In this document: positions 12,041-24,384 of the stretch, in pieces
Position numbering within the stretch: position 1 is the stretch's first letter
Layout of the letters: the number at the start of each line of letters is the position of its first letter
Source of the DNA: Lunularia cruciata
Taxonomy: Eukaryota; Streptophyta; Marchantiopsida; Lunulariales; Lunulariaceae
Direction of reading: 5' to 3'
Length of the DNA stretch: 64,000 nt
NCBI GenBank assembly: GCA_948567375.1
Contig: OX419762.1
Location: 29,145,465-29,209,464, forward strand
Program-made: the position numbers and the translations under genes
Notes under the pieces: generated by a model
Databases searched by the model: none
Told to the model about the DNA's origin: nothing
Seen by the model: only the letters and a program-made list of their open reading frames with translations

Positions 12041-13247
12041 CAGAAGGGATGCATGCTAGGGAGAGGAAGGCCCTTACATCAAGATCTAGAACTTACACAA
12101 TGGTGGAGGATATTATTTTTCACCAAGGAGCAAATGGTCTACTTTGAAGAGCAGTGGGTAAGGAAGAGGCTATCCAACTCATAAAGGAGTTTCAAAGGAT
12201 TGTCTTGGTTATTGCAAAACTTGTCATGTTTGTCAAGCTTTTGCTAGAAAGTCTACATCCACTCTACCACTTAGATCAATTCCATTGCTAGGACCTTTTG
12301 AGAAGTGGGGAATTGATTTTGTAGGTCCTCTCAAAAGAACCCTGAGGAACAATAGGTACATTGTGGTTGTTACTGATTACCTTACCAAGTGGGTTGAGGC
12401 TAGACCATTGAGGGACAAGAATGAAGATGAGTTGGTAGATTTCTTGATGAATGCATTATCACTAGGTTTTGATACCTTGGAGTTGGTTTTTGATAGAGGA
12501 GGAGAGTTTACAAGAAGCATTACTATAGCCATGCTACAACATTTCTCTATCACACATAAAGTAACTACATCCTATAAGCCAAATTCCAATGGCTTGGCAC
12601 AGAGAACCAATCAGACCTTGTGCATGATGTGAGCCAAAGATGTAGAAATGGAGGGAGCTAAACATCATTGGGACAAGAGGATTCATGCAGTTTTGTGGGA
12701 ATATAGGACAACCATGAAGACTTCCAATGGGTATTCTCCATTTCAATTGGTATATGGTATTGAGTCTACCTTTTTAATATTCACTTTGATCTTCCTACCT
12801 TCCAAAGCATTCATAAGAGATTGAAGAAAGCACAAGGAGGTGATGTAGAGAAGTCAAAGAAGGAACAAATCATGGAGTTGGAAGAGGCAAGAGCAATTGC
12901 TATGGTTCGAGTGGAGCAAGACCAAAGGAAACAAAAGGAGAGCTATGACAAGAGGCAAGGCAAGAAAGAAGGTGGAGCCTTTCAAAGAAGGTGATTGGGT
13001 AATGTTGTTTGATTCTATTTGATTCAAGAGAGTGCAAAAGAAGTTTTTGCCTATGTACTTTGGACCTTTCATAGTGGAGAAGGTGTGGGGCAATTTTTGC
13101 CCAACACCTTTTTGTTTACACGAATGATCTCAAGGAGTTGGGAGGAAGACACTTTGATAGGATCAACCATGATAAGTTGAAGATGTATCATAAAAGGTAG
13201 GAGACCTTCACTTTGAGGACAAAGTGAAAACTTAGTCCGAGGGTAAA
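12041..13247 (+). pseudogene. B1 integrase and 3' untranslated end (fossil)
   Basis: The zinc-binding part ends in CKTCHVCQAFA at about 12220. The core follows with GIDFVGPL, VVTDYLTKWVEA and DRGGEF, the family's D-D-E core. Near 13060 the GPY/F-type module appears (KKFLPMYFGPFIVEKV). The C-terminus (HDKLKMYHKR) is followed by a short purine-rich tract before the 3' LTR. No chromodomain is visible. Broken. Confidence 0.88.
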
Positions 13248-13939
13248 TGTAACACCCATCTGTGCATGTATGTGGTATTGTGACTTTTAGCTTGGTATTA
13301 CAAGTACTTGAGAGATATCATTTATATAGAGATAAAGGATGGTTCTACATTAGTCATGATTAGCTAAAGTTAGTCATAGCTAAGATAGAGGGGACCTTAC
13401 TTTAGAGGAAGTGGAAAAGATGAGCGCCATTATTTTGGATTCTAGTGTGTTGACTTGGTAATATTCCTAGGTGTTTGGCTTTGAGGAAAGAGTTAAGAAC
13501 TCTTGGGCCCGCAAGCCTTTTTGTTTTGGATTCTTCTATAGTCCAAGGATAGCCCTTGTAAAGGAATCCTTGACTTAGTGGTTGGGTCAAGATAAAATCA
13601 TATGCTAGTAGAATATACCCATGTGAATGGACATTCCTTTTTTACTTTTTGACTTGACTTGACTTTTAGTCTAATAACTTGAGTTACTACAATAATTAGT
13701 AACTTTAGTGCATAATCATTTCACAAATATATAAACAAGGGGTGAGGAAGTACTCATCATCCTTTCATTTGCAACTATTTTTCTCTCATTGAGTTCTCTA
13801 GTGAGCAATGTCTCGAGTATTGGAGTGTTATCCTTGGAGGAGTATGATGGAGTTGGGGTTCTTTGCATTCTTAGTCCATGGTGCGCTACCATAATAGCCA
13901 TCAGAGGTTCATCTTGAGTGAGAGACATGCCGGCTCACA
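13248..13939 (+). repeat. 3' LTR of B1
   Basis: A 692 bp partner of the 5' LTR with about 6% differences by hand count, preceded by GAGGGTAAA as a weak polypurine tract. It ends CCGGCTCACA, after which the host E/H reverse transcriptase resumes. Confidence 0.95.
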
Positions 13940-14700
13940 ATCCAAACCTTACAAATTGAACTCTCAAATGATATAGGGTGAAATCAATAAGCTACTCAAG
14001 TGTGAGTTCATATATCCCATTGGAGAAATAGAGTGAGCTTCTCTGATCTTAGTATTCCTACAGAAGGATACAAGAAAGTTGTGAAATTTTTTTGACTTTC
14101 AACAGCTGAATGCCCAAACCATCACCCCTTTCCAATCTTGTTCATAGATATGCCATTAGAGAAGGTTGCTCATAGCCACAATTTCTCATTCATGGACAAA
14201 TATTTTGGCTACAACCAAATTACTATTGCCCCAAAAGATCAATAAAAATCCATTTTTGTCACCAAGTGGGGTACCTATGCTTACCAAGTGATGCCTTTTG
14301 GATTGTAGAATGCTCTAGCAACATTCCAACGCTATATGATAAACATCTTCTATCAAGTTAGGACAGGAATGCAATTATACCCTGACAACATGTGCCTCCA
14401 TTGACCATGTCTGAGCACTCAAGGCCATCTTACACCTTTGTAAGCAAGTGCATATTTCCCTCAACATGTAGAAATGCTTATTTTTACTCTCCTATGGCCC
14501 CCTTCTTCTATCTTGTTTGTGAGAATAGTGTCATGGTGGATCTCAAAAAGATCCAAATCATCCAAGCATTGCCCGTACTAGAGACAATCCATGAGCTTTG
14601 GAGCTTTCTAGGCTATACATGCTATAATAGCAATACAACCACATGTAAGCAAAGATTGCTTCTATGTTGTCGGCTCTACTTTCACATTAACTTTGTCTAG
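13940..14700 (+). pseudogene. E/H element: reverse transcriptase, continued (fossil)
   Basis: The reverse transcriptase interrupted by B1 resumes with a Lys/Leu-rich KLLKCEFIYPI stretch, then NAQTITPFPILFID, KYFGYNQITIAP, WGTYAYQVMPFG and ATFQRYMINIF. These are the Ty3/gypsy palm motifs in order, of the Athila/Tat flavour. More decayed than B1, with multiple breaks. Confidence 0.8.
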
Positions 14701-15200
14701 ACGGACCAATGCATAGATGCATTTGAACCATTAAAATATAAGCTAGCAACTACTTTGATCTTGGTTACACCTAATTGGGATTTGATTTTTCATGTCTTTT
14801 TTGACACCTCAAATACCACTATGGATGCAACCATGCACAATACAATGAAGAACTTTAAGAACACCCGGTCTACTATGCTAGCCAGCAACTCAACTTAGCC
14901 AAAAGAAATTACTCTACTGTAGAGCATGAATGCCTCAAGATGATGTTTGCAGTATAAAGTTTTGGCATTACCTTATGGGAAATACTTTTGTGTTCCATGT
15001 AGACCATGAAGCCCTCAAATATCTAATCAAAAAACAATGTTTTGCAGGAAGACTAGCTTATTGGGTGCTACTCGTGCAAGAATTCTCTTTTATAATGGAA
15101 TATCATCCCAAGAAATCTCATGACAATGCAAATTTCCTCTTCCATATTTCTCTCATAGATTGCTCCCTTGGCATGGGTTTAGGAGATATCTAATTATTCT
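14701..15200 (+). pseudogene. E/H element: RNase H (fossil)
   Basis: Traces of the RNase H block: an Asp/Thr-containing entry near 14790, FHVDHEALKYLI near 14995, LAYWVLLVQEFSF, and HPKKSHDNANFL near the end, matching the family's closing NADALSR-type motif. Multiple breaks. Confidence 0.78.
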
Positions 15201-16560
15201 ATGTGTATCAAAGCATGACTACCCAATCATCTTGGGTGATCCAAATTAGTCATTAGCTGTCTATGAGCAATGTGCCTTTTGATTTGCCAAAAGCTCAGCA
15301 CAAATTGTTTCACATGTTAACACTTCTCTTCACTATATTGCAAGGAGACCTATACCAACTGGGCCTAGATAGGGTGCTCTGGCAGTGCATATGCATGGAA
15401 GAATTTTTGAGAGTATTGAAAGCATGCCACTTGCATGACTCTAGTGGGTATTTCTTTGGTGAGATTACTACACAAAAAGTGTACCTTCTTGGGTATCGGT
15501 GGCCATCTATCTCTCAAGATGCCAATAGGTATGCTTGCATGTGTGATGCTTGTCAATGCATGGGTAAGCCTTATCTAGATTTTGCATGTACCCTCATCGG
15601 TCTTAGCTACACAACCATTCCAAAAATTGGTAATCAATTTTGTGAGACCCGTTAATCCCACAACTTGTAGAACTAAAAAATGTTACATCATTGTTGCAAT
15701 TGATTACATAAAATAATGGGCCAAGACCAAGTCTTTATCATCAACAATGTTGCTACAGTCACCATTCAGTTTCTCCATAAGAATATTATCTCCATATTTG
15801 GTGTTCCACTATCCATTGTCATGGACAATGGGTCACACTTCATCAACAAAGGTGTGCAAGACTTGACCACCAACTTATAGGATTCATCACCATTGATCTA
15901 CCTCTCAGCATTTGCAAGTGAATGGTCAAGTCAAATGAGTAAATGGTAATTTGTTAACCATTGTCAAGAAAATCTTGAGCTTAAATCCAACCAATTAGAA
16001 GAAAAACTAGGAGGCACATTGTGGGCTTATCATAACACGATAAAGCTCACTATGTGCATTACTCTATTTCAGCTTGTCTACAAGCAAGAAACAATTTGGC
16101 CTTTCAAGTTCTTGATCTTGTTGCTCTAAGTGCTTATGAGCAATTTGACTAGGATGTCTCAATCTACAGAGGAGGAGATCACATAAGAACAAGTTTATGC
16201 ATTGCATAACCTGACAAAAAAAAGCTCTCCAAGCCTTGTACACACAATATACCATCTAGGCTAGGTATAAAACCTATTTTGACTCCACAACCAAGGAATT
16301 CCCACTCTACAAAAAGGATCTGGTTTTAAAGTTCAATGACAAGGTTGGCCGATTCCCTAGCAAATGTGCAAAAAAGTGGTTGGGGCCTCACCAAATACGG
16401 AAGATCAAGAACAAATCAATGCATTTAGAGACATTGGCACAAAAATTTTTGGACCCATACTAATGGCACAAAGTGCAGACCTAACAACCTGCACTTCATT
16501 CCATTATGGAGCAAGGAGGAAAAGATCCCACAAGAAACCCCTTGTTTTCTCTTCATGAAG
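15201..16560 (+). pseudogene. E/H element: integrase (fossil)
   Basis: The zinc-binding part shows HLHDSSGYFFG...YRWPSISQDANRYACMCDACQ (His residues and a C-x2-C pair, quoted in parts). The core follows with VMDNGSHF for the second catalytic region and WAYHNTIKLTM further on. Near 16350 a KWLGPHQI-type stretch marks the C-terminal GPY/F-like region. Multiple breaks. Confidence 0.8.
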
Positions 16561-19500
16561 AACAATGTGAGACCATTGTTACAAGAATGCTCTCCTCCAA
16601 GATTCAAAGGACTCCCTACACAACTAAGGGATCAATTGTGGGCTCACTTGTGCTACAAGATACTCCCACTTGGACTTGCAACCCAAGAGAGGGAATGGAA
16701 ACTAAACTACAAGAACCTCCAAAGCTCTATAGCAATTAAACAATGTGTCACTTCACATTCAAGAGCGAAATGGTACCACACAAAGAACAGTTTGTCTCTA
16801 GTACTAGGACTGTGCAAAATTCATGACTATAACTATCCCAACATAACAAAATGCCAAAATGATTGAAATGCTTCAGATCCTGGAGTAGATAGACGTGACT
16901 CACATAGTAAATTGAATTCCCCACAAGAAAGTACAAATTTTCCAAGAGGCAAGCCTTCCCCTATAAATACCTTGCAAAGATCTATGGACTCTACTTTACC
17001 AACCTAAATATTTTGCACTTGCATCAAGGAGTTCACTACCAAGAAGCAATTACAAGCCTATAAACCTTATTGAGCAAAGATTATCAAGGAATTGGCAAGA
17101 AACTAAGAGTGTTATGCAAGATGAATAGCATCTAACTACAAAAATGATTCTAGGAGCAATAGACCAAACAAGTCAAGGAGCTATCATTCTGGTAATTTGA
17201 GAATTTTATCAAGAAGCCAAGAACCACCAAGTCCTTCAGTCAAAATAATATGATTTGAATTAACTCATAGATCAATGCTCACTATCAATAGTTGGTAAGA
17301 CAATACCTTATTACTGGACATAAAATGAAAACTTGATAGGGTTTTGCAAACATAAACTTTGCAAAAAGTATTTGAGGAAGTCTTCAAAGAGTTGGGAAAG
17401 TCTACAAAACATGGTGACAAAAGAAACACTGCAAGAAACCAAGAAATCCTATCAGAAGAAGGAGTCATGGCACCAATCTACATGCAATCAAACTACTTAT
17501 GCAACTTTGGCAATGTGCACCCAAAATGAAGGAGAAATGGAGGTAGGTGGACTTTAGAACATCATGGCTCACAACTTTTACCTCTTGACTAACAAGGAGC
17601 TTAGTAGAGTATATAGGTGGAGAAGATCCAAGTGGATTCAACAATGATCCACTTACCAATTCTTTGTAGCTAATAGAGAAAAAATCCTTTTCCATAATTA
17701 AGGAGATACTTTGCATGGTATTCTCCTTGCCCAAGAAGTCAACTAATGTGCCTCTAGCTTGGAAGGAATTTCAATTCAGCCTGGATCTCTTACCTAGGTT
17801 CTTCTTTTCCAAACTATGTGAGAACATGTCAAGAACCATGCATAAGAATGGGTTTCCCATAGTAGTGGCAACATACATACCACTATACTTGGCAATGAAG
17901 AATTTCCATTGATTTATTGGAGGCCAAAGGAATGTATCATACTTGACCTATCCTTGGTAGACACCATCATTAGAAGTGTAGTTCACGGGGAAGAGTTGGA
18001 TTATGCTCCCATAATCCTTACAAAATTATGGGAATGTTATGTGGGGGTTCAAAATAGCAGTCCTCACCAAGACGACAAAAGAATGAAAACCTTTTACTAT
18101 GGGTCCCGTTCTTATAGCCATAGTGGAATTCTTGTCTTTGGGAGCCTTTGAGTTGAAGGAGAATTTAGTCAAAGAGGTAGCCTCCTCATTGTAGATGCCG
18201 ATCTTCAAGAAGAGCTACCAAGAAATGACCAAATAGATTGATGTGCAATATGTGAGCCCGCATTTGACAATACAATTGGTCTCACACTTCACTAAGTTGA
18301 CTAAGAAAGAACAAGAACACATCTGAAAATTACAAATGAGCATAATGTTGGGATTAAATTGCAAGAGCCCATAGTAATCAAGACTAATGGGGAGCAAGAG
18401 AAAGAAAGACCACAACCCAAGATAAGGAAGTCATTGTCTTGCTGATCCTGGTCAAAGAAAAGAAGCTTAAGGTAATCTGTAGAAAATGGACCAGCAACAA
18501 TTAGCAAGCAGAGCTGGTCCCATTAAGAATGAGAGGCTCATATTGAAGGAGAAAGAGACTATCATAGAAGAAGCAACAAAAGATATTGATGTCATCACCA
18601 TCATGGTGATGACTCCTCAAAGCTCATGACAATATATTATTTCTACTAAAACCAAGCAAGAATTTTGAAGAATCTCCCCAAAAAGGAGATAAGGAGAACA
18701 GTTTGATGCTGATGGTGCAAGGCTGCCCAGACTTGTTGGAATTAGAACCTGATTTGCCCACAAGATTGTCAAAAAAGAGAACTCACCACTGCTTTGGACT
18801 CTACCATGGACATAACCCAACATGTTGGGTTATGTCCATGGTAGAGGCTAGTGTGTTGGCTACGAGATTGTAGGAAGCTAGTCACACAAATTGGCACAAA
18901 TTGGAGGTGTTTGCCTTCATGTTAGACACTATGGAAGATAACTTAGTGTCTAAGGAGTAATTCCCTCAATGGATAAATAATCCAAACAAGGAATGAAGCA
19001 AGTTCTAACCTCTATATTGACAAAGACTAGATGAGTAAATTAGCCCACACCTAGATCATTGAGCTACAAGACTACAATGAGCTACAAGACAAGTTGGAAG
19101 GGCTCACCAAAGAAAATGACCATAGCATATGGGAAGTAGAGACTACTTGGAATGAGAAGATGGTGATTCTACAGTCACAGTTTGACCTCCTTCAAGGCAA
19201 TTTAGCAAAGGCTCACCACCAACTCTAATTTTCCTAGATAGTAAGACTATTGCCAACTAGCTATTAGTGGACAGCTAGAAGAAAAGAGAGGAACTAGAAG
19301 GAGAACTCTATGAATTTTAGGCTCAAGCATTCCATGATAAGGAGGATTTCAATAACAAGATATGGGAACTAGATGTAGCAGCTGATGCTTCCTATAGGAG
19401 ACAGAAGAGTTGAAGGTAGTCTGATCTGCAGTGGAAGCAGAGGTTGCAATTCTAAAAAAGGAGAAGAACGTGGAACAAGAGGTCTAAAACACTCTACAGG

Positions 19501-22003
19501 GAGAGATTGCTTCTCTTTGCTCAATAGAAATGGGGTTGCTACAAAGAAGGCCTAGTATGGAAAGGACCTCCTCTACTACAAGGAGAAGTGGAAGGAGGAG
19601 CAAGCTAAGGTTAAGGCATAACATATATCTCAAAACAACCTCACTATACAAAATCAAAAGTTGGAGCAAAGAGAAAATCAACTTCTCTAATTTATTCACC
19701 AAAATAAGCTAAAAGGCCCAATTGAGCCAAGGACTCCAAAGCAGAAGAAGACAAGAGGAAGATGACCCCGATGGATCAACAAGAGGAGGATCCAAGAGGA
19801 AGGGCCTGATGATGACAAGGTAGGTCCCTTGAGTGGGATGCCTAAGGGATATCTTGCAGGTTGTTGCTTTCCTACATCAACTACTTCTAGGCTCAATACT
19901 CCCTTAGATAGTGCAAGAAATCAACAAGGGTCTAATAATAACATTCCTAGTGGATTGGGTTCAAAGTCACCCGGAGAAGAGATCTAGCCAACAAAGATCA
20001 TTCCTATAAATAAAGGACTTGAGGAGAGGAAATTTGTGACCAAAGAGGCATTCACAAGTAAAGCATTGTCCACTCTAAGTTGTAGAACACCACAAAGATC
20101 AACATGCCAACTCAAGGAAACTTGGTGGTTGACAAGTATCAAATACAAGAAGTTTGGAAGAAGCACTTGCATAGTTGGACTTCCAAGAACTAATAGAGGC
20201 AAGTAGAGAAGATACCATGCTAGCCATTATAGAAAAAGAAATGAACCAACTTAGCATGTATGTCAATAGAGAAGGTACTATGGGTACAATAGAGCAACAT
20301 CTCAGACCAAGGGAGGTTGCGGGATATTCTATAGGCAACTTCCTAAGAAGGAGTTAAAGGCTTTTTAGGCAAGACCAACTAACACCAAAGTCAATGGACT
20401 TGGTATGCCGGTTAGTAGAGCGTGATTATGATCATGGATGACTTTCATTCTTCATGAGCATCTACCAAGCCCCAAAGTTAGTAAGGCCCATAAGGCCAAT
20501 CAAGGTAGCACCAAGGATGCAAGATATCCACAACCTTGAACATTGCATGTAGGATGTGATACCAATACAAGCAATTGGATGGGATGACTCCATGCCCGGT
20601 GGAGGTTATAAAGAAGGGTGCTTAGGAGCTCCAAGAATTCCAAGCATGGCTTAAGTTTATAATTTTGTAGCACCATAGTCAAGTTATAACCCAATCATTA
20701 TCACTACTCCACTATTGTTCATGATGTTTTGAGCCCAAGGATTATCAATGATTACCAAATGAAGGAAGCCACCAAAGCCCTATGTTGGGAAGATAAGAAG
20801 AAGTTTACATGGTATCCCTTCCTACCACAACCAACCCTCACATAGGATATGCAAGTGGATGTTCTTGTTGCTTTTAGTTGGCTGTAGTGGGAAACCCGTA
20901 CTTTTATTTCAGAAGAACAAGTCTACCAATTTGACTTGGCTCTTCATTACAAGAATGACAAAAAGTAAGCATAACTCATTACATGTGATCTTTGATATGG
21001 AATAGTTCTCCATGTTATGGACTTGGAGAATTGAATTTTTAGATCTCTTCAAAACCCACTATGTAATAGTAAAAGGATTATTAAGGAGGACCTCCAATTA
21101 GAGTACCTCCACAAGTTAACATATATAGCAATCAACCTCTTGTAATATACTCTGAGGTACTTAGTGGATTGTTTGAAGCTAGTGAACTTGGATGTGAGTA
21201 TGTCAAAACAAATTGGGTGTCATTACAAAATCACCCAGATCCACCAGGATGTCGGGTTGTAGGCTGCCTATAATGCCACTATCTAACCCTAAATCTCATG
21301 CTTTAGACCATGCCCATTAGTACCATAATCTAGGAGTTAAGAACCACATTTAAGCAACTAGGACAATTCCTCATACAACAATCCATTTCAAAAACCATGC
21401 AAGGATGATGATGCCAATTGACAGTTTGTTATGTTGGTTGTCCCTTAGTACTCAAGGACTTGTGCCTCTGGCAACCAACACCAAAGACATGGAATCCATT
21501 GGGCTTCCCATAATGTTGGACATTCTTCTTAGATGTCTAAAGAAGCAATTGAAGGAAAGGCTAGACTTGGAGAAGCCATGCAATTATGGCATCTAACACT
21601 CCTTTTAAGGAAGAAGCCACGTTGTTGGCCAAAGGTACAAGCCCACCCATTAGAGTATGGAAATAATAGATATGCTAGAAATGTGTTGGGAGTAGTGGTA
21701 TGTGATTCTAGACCCGATAGTTTTCCAAGTAGCTATATATTGCAAGACTTAGGCTCAATTATTTCATTGCTTGGGTTGTTGCAATATCAAAGAAAATGGT
21801 ACAATTAACCATTTTTCGGATTAGATCAACAATCTTACCTTCATGTACCTTTTAGAATAGGTAAACATGTGGGGTTGTTTTCTATGAAAACCTTGGGGTT
21901 GGCTCCCATGGATGGATCCATCCAAGTATGGAATACTATCTTCAAGGATTATCTAAAAAGAGATTGTATAAGTATCTACTACATGATGAAAGCACAATTC
22001 TTC
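16561..22003 (+). other. E/H element: long 3' region of unknown coding content
   Basis: About 5.4 kb of degenerate sequence after the integrase. Short plus-strand frames recur: an aliphatic block around 17715-17912 (FQFSLDLLPRFFFSKL), IYWRPKECIILDLSLVD near 17910, a predicted coiled coil near 19060-19230 (ELQDKLEGLTKENDH), a basic stretch near 19560-19640, and KKFTWYPFLPQPT near 20800. I do not recognise a family. A TATA-like CTATAAATAC stands at 16961. In Tat-lineage elements extra ORFs can follow pol; a separate older insertion is the alternative. Contains the perfect palindrome at 18799-18846. The sequence resumes between C3 and G and again after G. Confidence 0.4.
18799..18846. repeat. 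48 bp perfect palindrome
   Basis: The sequence is its own reverse complement over 48 bases with no loop, centred between 18822 and 18823. The half-site begins CTCTACCATGGACATAACCC. It stands inside decayed coding-like sequence. It could arise by snap-back copying during replication or reverse transcription. Confidence 0.95.
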
Positions 22004-22008
22004 CCTTT

Positions 22009-23917
22009 TTTGGTACTCACATTTTTCATTTTAGACGAGTTTTGAAGAAGAAGTGCCTTGCTGAAACCAAATTGAAACCAAATGGAGAAGAAATGAGTGG
22101 AAACCGGTGTTTTGATCAAGCTCGAGTAAGTCGATTTCATGTAAGAGGAAGAAGGATTTGGACTAGATCAGACCCAAAGAAGTTTAATTTGTGTCAGAGG
22201 AGGAAAAAAACTCGGATCAGACGTTGAAGGAGGGCAAACCCGAAGGAGAAATGGAAGTTGTAGGTCAAGATTCTTGCGGGGGCCATATCTCAGTGACAAC
22301 AAGTCCAAATCAAGCATGCTATATCTCGTTAGAAGCGTCTTGTTTAGGGCTTTCCATTGCCACCAAAATCGCAGAGTTTGAAGGACTGTAGAAGAAGTTA
22401 CAAGCATTTGAAGATTCGAGAGTAGATGTACAAAGTAGTTTGGTGTCTTCGGGTCAATGTGACTTCTGACTTCATACTTTGGACTTTGGGTTTATATGAA
22501 TTCGGGTCTAAAGACTTTACCTCAAGACAAACATGATTCAACCCAAGGAAGTCTGACCTTGGAATGCAGTGAAGGTGATTTCAAGAGTCTTGCAGGAAGC
22601 ATTAGAGGAAGTTAGAGTAAAGAAAGAAAATATTTAGGATATCCATGACTTCAATTTTAGTTCTGATTGAAGATAAGATAGAATTGAAGGAGAAATAGTA
22701 GTAGTGAATAAACCCGAAGTGCAAGATCAGACAATAAGTGTCTTTGGGTCAGTTACATGAGTGATTAGGAGAAAGCGGGTTACAAATTGAAGGTGTAGAT
22801 AGTGTATTCATGCTTTCAATTACAATTCTTGATGATGATATAGTAGAATTAGCAAAGTGATTGATAGAAGTTAAACCCAAAGTAAGAGAAGTAGGAGTGC
22901 AGGTAACTTTGGAGTTGACATTTGACACTTTAGAGAAGAGTGGGTCGGAAGATAAAGTAGTAGAAAGGTTACCCATGACCTCAATTGTAGATCAGAGTGA
23001 AGAAGTAGTAGAATTGATAGAAGAGTTAGGAGTTGTGAAACCCGAGGATAGAGTAGTAGGAAGTAAAGTTACTTTGGGTTTAGGTTTGAAAGCCAAAGAA
23101 GAAGTAGACATTGGATCGGATTAGTAACAATTTTGAGATTTGAAGAGGCAGATATGAAGAGGTACATTATCATTTCTGATCTGCAGGTTAGAAGAGTTGT
23201 TGTAGAACGATATAGTTGTTAGAACTGTTGATTGCTTCACTATTTAGAGTGGCATTCGCAAAGAATTGTTGTTCAATGCTCATTATTTCTGAGAATAGAT
23301 AAAGTGAAGTGCTGTGAAGTAGTGCTCGTCGCTTGAGCTTGATTTTGAGTATCAACTTTGTGTTTGTGTTTGTGAGTGTGTGGAGAAATTTGAAGTGCAA
23401 GTCAGTGTGCTTGTTGGATGTTGGATTCCACAGCCTTGATCTTCATTTTGTGTGTTTGATCCTAAGTGAAGTGCAATCGAAGCAATGCTTTGACAGATCT
23501 GAGAGGAATTGTAATGTTGGTAGTATTCTGCATTTATAAGTAAAGTGTGAGGTTGATGTGAAGTAATTTTGATCAAGGAAATTGTGCCTTTAGTGGAGGA
23601 GTGGAACACAATTCTGAGGCAAAGTCATTTTGCAGTGAAGTGTCGTTTTTGGGAGAGCCTGAATCATCACAATCAAGATTGTTTGGAAAGAATTGAAAGA
23701 GTTGTGATTATGGAGTGTTAATTTAAGACAAGGCTACGAATTAGTGTTTGTTACTCTCTTCTGGGTGTGGTTTCTATCGAAGAGACTAAAGAAGAACTCA
23801 AGAAGAACTACATTGTTACTATTTGCTTCGTATTTGGACATTTCTGACTTGTATCTCTGCGGGAACAAACTTTACTTACCCGATTACCGCAAAAGTGATA
23901 TTTGCCGGGTTGTCACA
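22009..23917 (+). mobile_element. family C unit, short form (copy C3)
   Basis: A 1.9 kb unit whose right end is GGGTTGTCACA and whose left end is a worn TGTGGTACCCACA. It is flanked by the perfect 5 bp duplication CCTTT (22004-22008, 23918-23922), the mark of LTR-type integration. No paired LTRs are found inside. It carries the tail of the family C protein at about 22861-23124 (LEKSGSEDK...GSKVTLGLGLKA...VDIGSD, quoted in parts), then 800 bp of well-conserved non-coding sequence. It is inserted in E/H. Either a solo LTR of an element with very long LTRs or a non-autonomous unit. Broken. Confidence 0.85.
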
Positions 23918-24042
23918 CCTTTCTCAAACAAAGGCAAGAAGAAGAGATAGGCTTCAAAGGGCTTGTTTGTAACAATATGGAGTTTAATAACAAAGTTAGT
24001 AGAGCTAACAAAGTAGAATATAAGATGAACTAGCCTAGAATA

Positions 24043-24235
24043 TTCTAGAAGTATCATAGGAAGCTTCCCAACTAGCTTAGCTTGCACCCCAAGTAGGTAG
24101 CTTCTAGAAGCTTCCAACTTGCTTAGCTTACATGCCAAGTAAATGGCTTCTAGAAGGAAGCTTTTTGAGAAGCTTCCAAATTAACTTGCCTTGCACTCCA
24201 AGAAAGCAACTCAAGGAAGATTCTTGAGAAGCTTC
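24043..24235 (+). promoter_or_regulatory. cluster of heat-shock-element-like sites in the G 5' LTR
   Basis: Five sites fit alternating GAA/TTC blocks with 2 bp spacing: TTCTAGAA at 24043, a perfect three-block TTCTAGAAGCTTC at 24102-24114, TTCTAGAA at 24148, and GAAGCTTC at 24169 and 24228. All lie within about 215 bp upstream of the TATA box. The three-block site is also intact in the 3' LTR at 30083-30095. Heat-shock factors bind nTTCnnGAAnnTTCn, and the Arabidopsis Copia element ONSEN is activated by heat through such sites. Function here is inferred. Confidence 0.6.
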
Positions 24236-24255
24236 TCAAGAGCCTTGTATGATCC

Positions 24256-24264
24256 TTATAAATA
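24256..24264 (+). promoter_or_regulatory. TATA box in the G 5' LTR
   Basis: TTATAAATA, with CTATAAATA at the matching place in the 3' LTR (30237). It stands about 105 bp before the LTR end, leaving a short R-U5. Confidence 0.65.
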
Positions 24265-24369
24265 CAAGAGTTGAAGCTCATGCTAGGCATTTGGAGTTTT
24301 CCCTCATTGAAGTGTCCCAATGTGAGTTTCCATTCTCCTATTTCTCTCCCCAGTCTTGGTCTTTTACAT

Positions 24370-24384
24370 TGGTATCAAAGTAGG
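24370..24384 (+). other. primer binding site of G
   Basis: TGGTATCAAAGTAGG follows the LTR after one base. TGGTATCA is the usual initiator methionine tRNA complement in plant LTR elements. Confidence 0.85.

Larger units (their letters stand above)
6308..13939 (+). mobile_element. family B Ty3/gypsy retrotransposon, copy B1, structurally near complete
   Basis: A 7.6 kb element with two LTRs of about 690 bp, a primer site, a long leader with a small zinc-finger ORF, gag, protease, reverse transcriptase, RNase H and integrase in the usual Ty3/gypsy order. There is no chromodomain after the integrase. Reverse-transcriptase motifs resemble Athila/Tat-type elements (PLPFIDEILE, MPFGLCNAPATFQ). Hand comparison of the LTRs gives about 40 differences, roughly 6%. 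The reading frames carry several breaks, so it looks non-coding today though structurally whole. It is inserted in the reverse transcriptase of E/H. Target duplication is unclear: GGTCC on the left against AATCC or ATCCA on the right. Confidence 0.93.
23968..24368 (+). repeat. 5' LTR of G
   Basis: Begins TGTAACAATATGG and ends GGTCTTTTACA. It holds a cluster of heat-shock-element-like motifs followed by a TATA box, conserved in the 3' LTR. Confidence 0.93.

Noticed and set aside
16961-16990. A 3' LTR promoter closing element E near 17000
   Set aside because: No repeat of the sequence upstream of the primer site at 2714 is found here. The only matching repeat is at 30661-31390.
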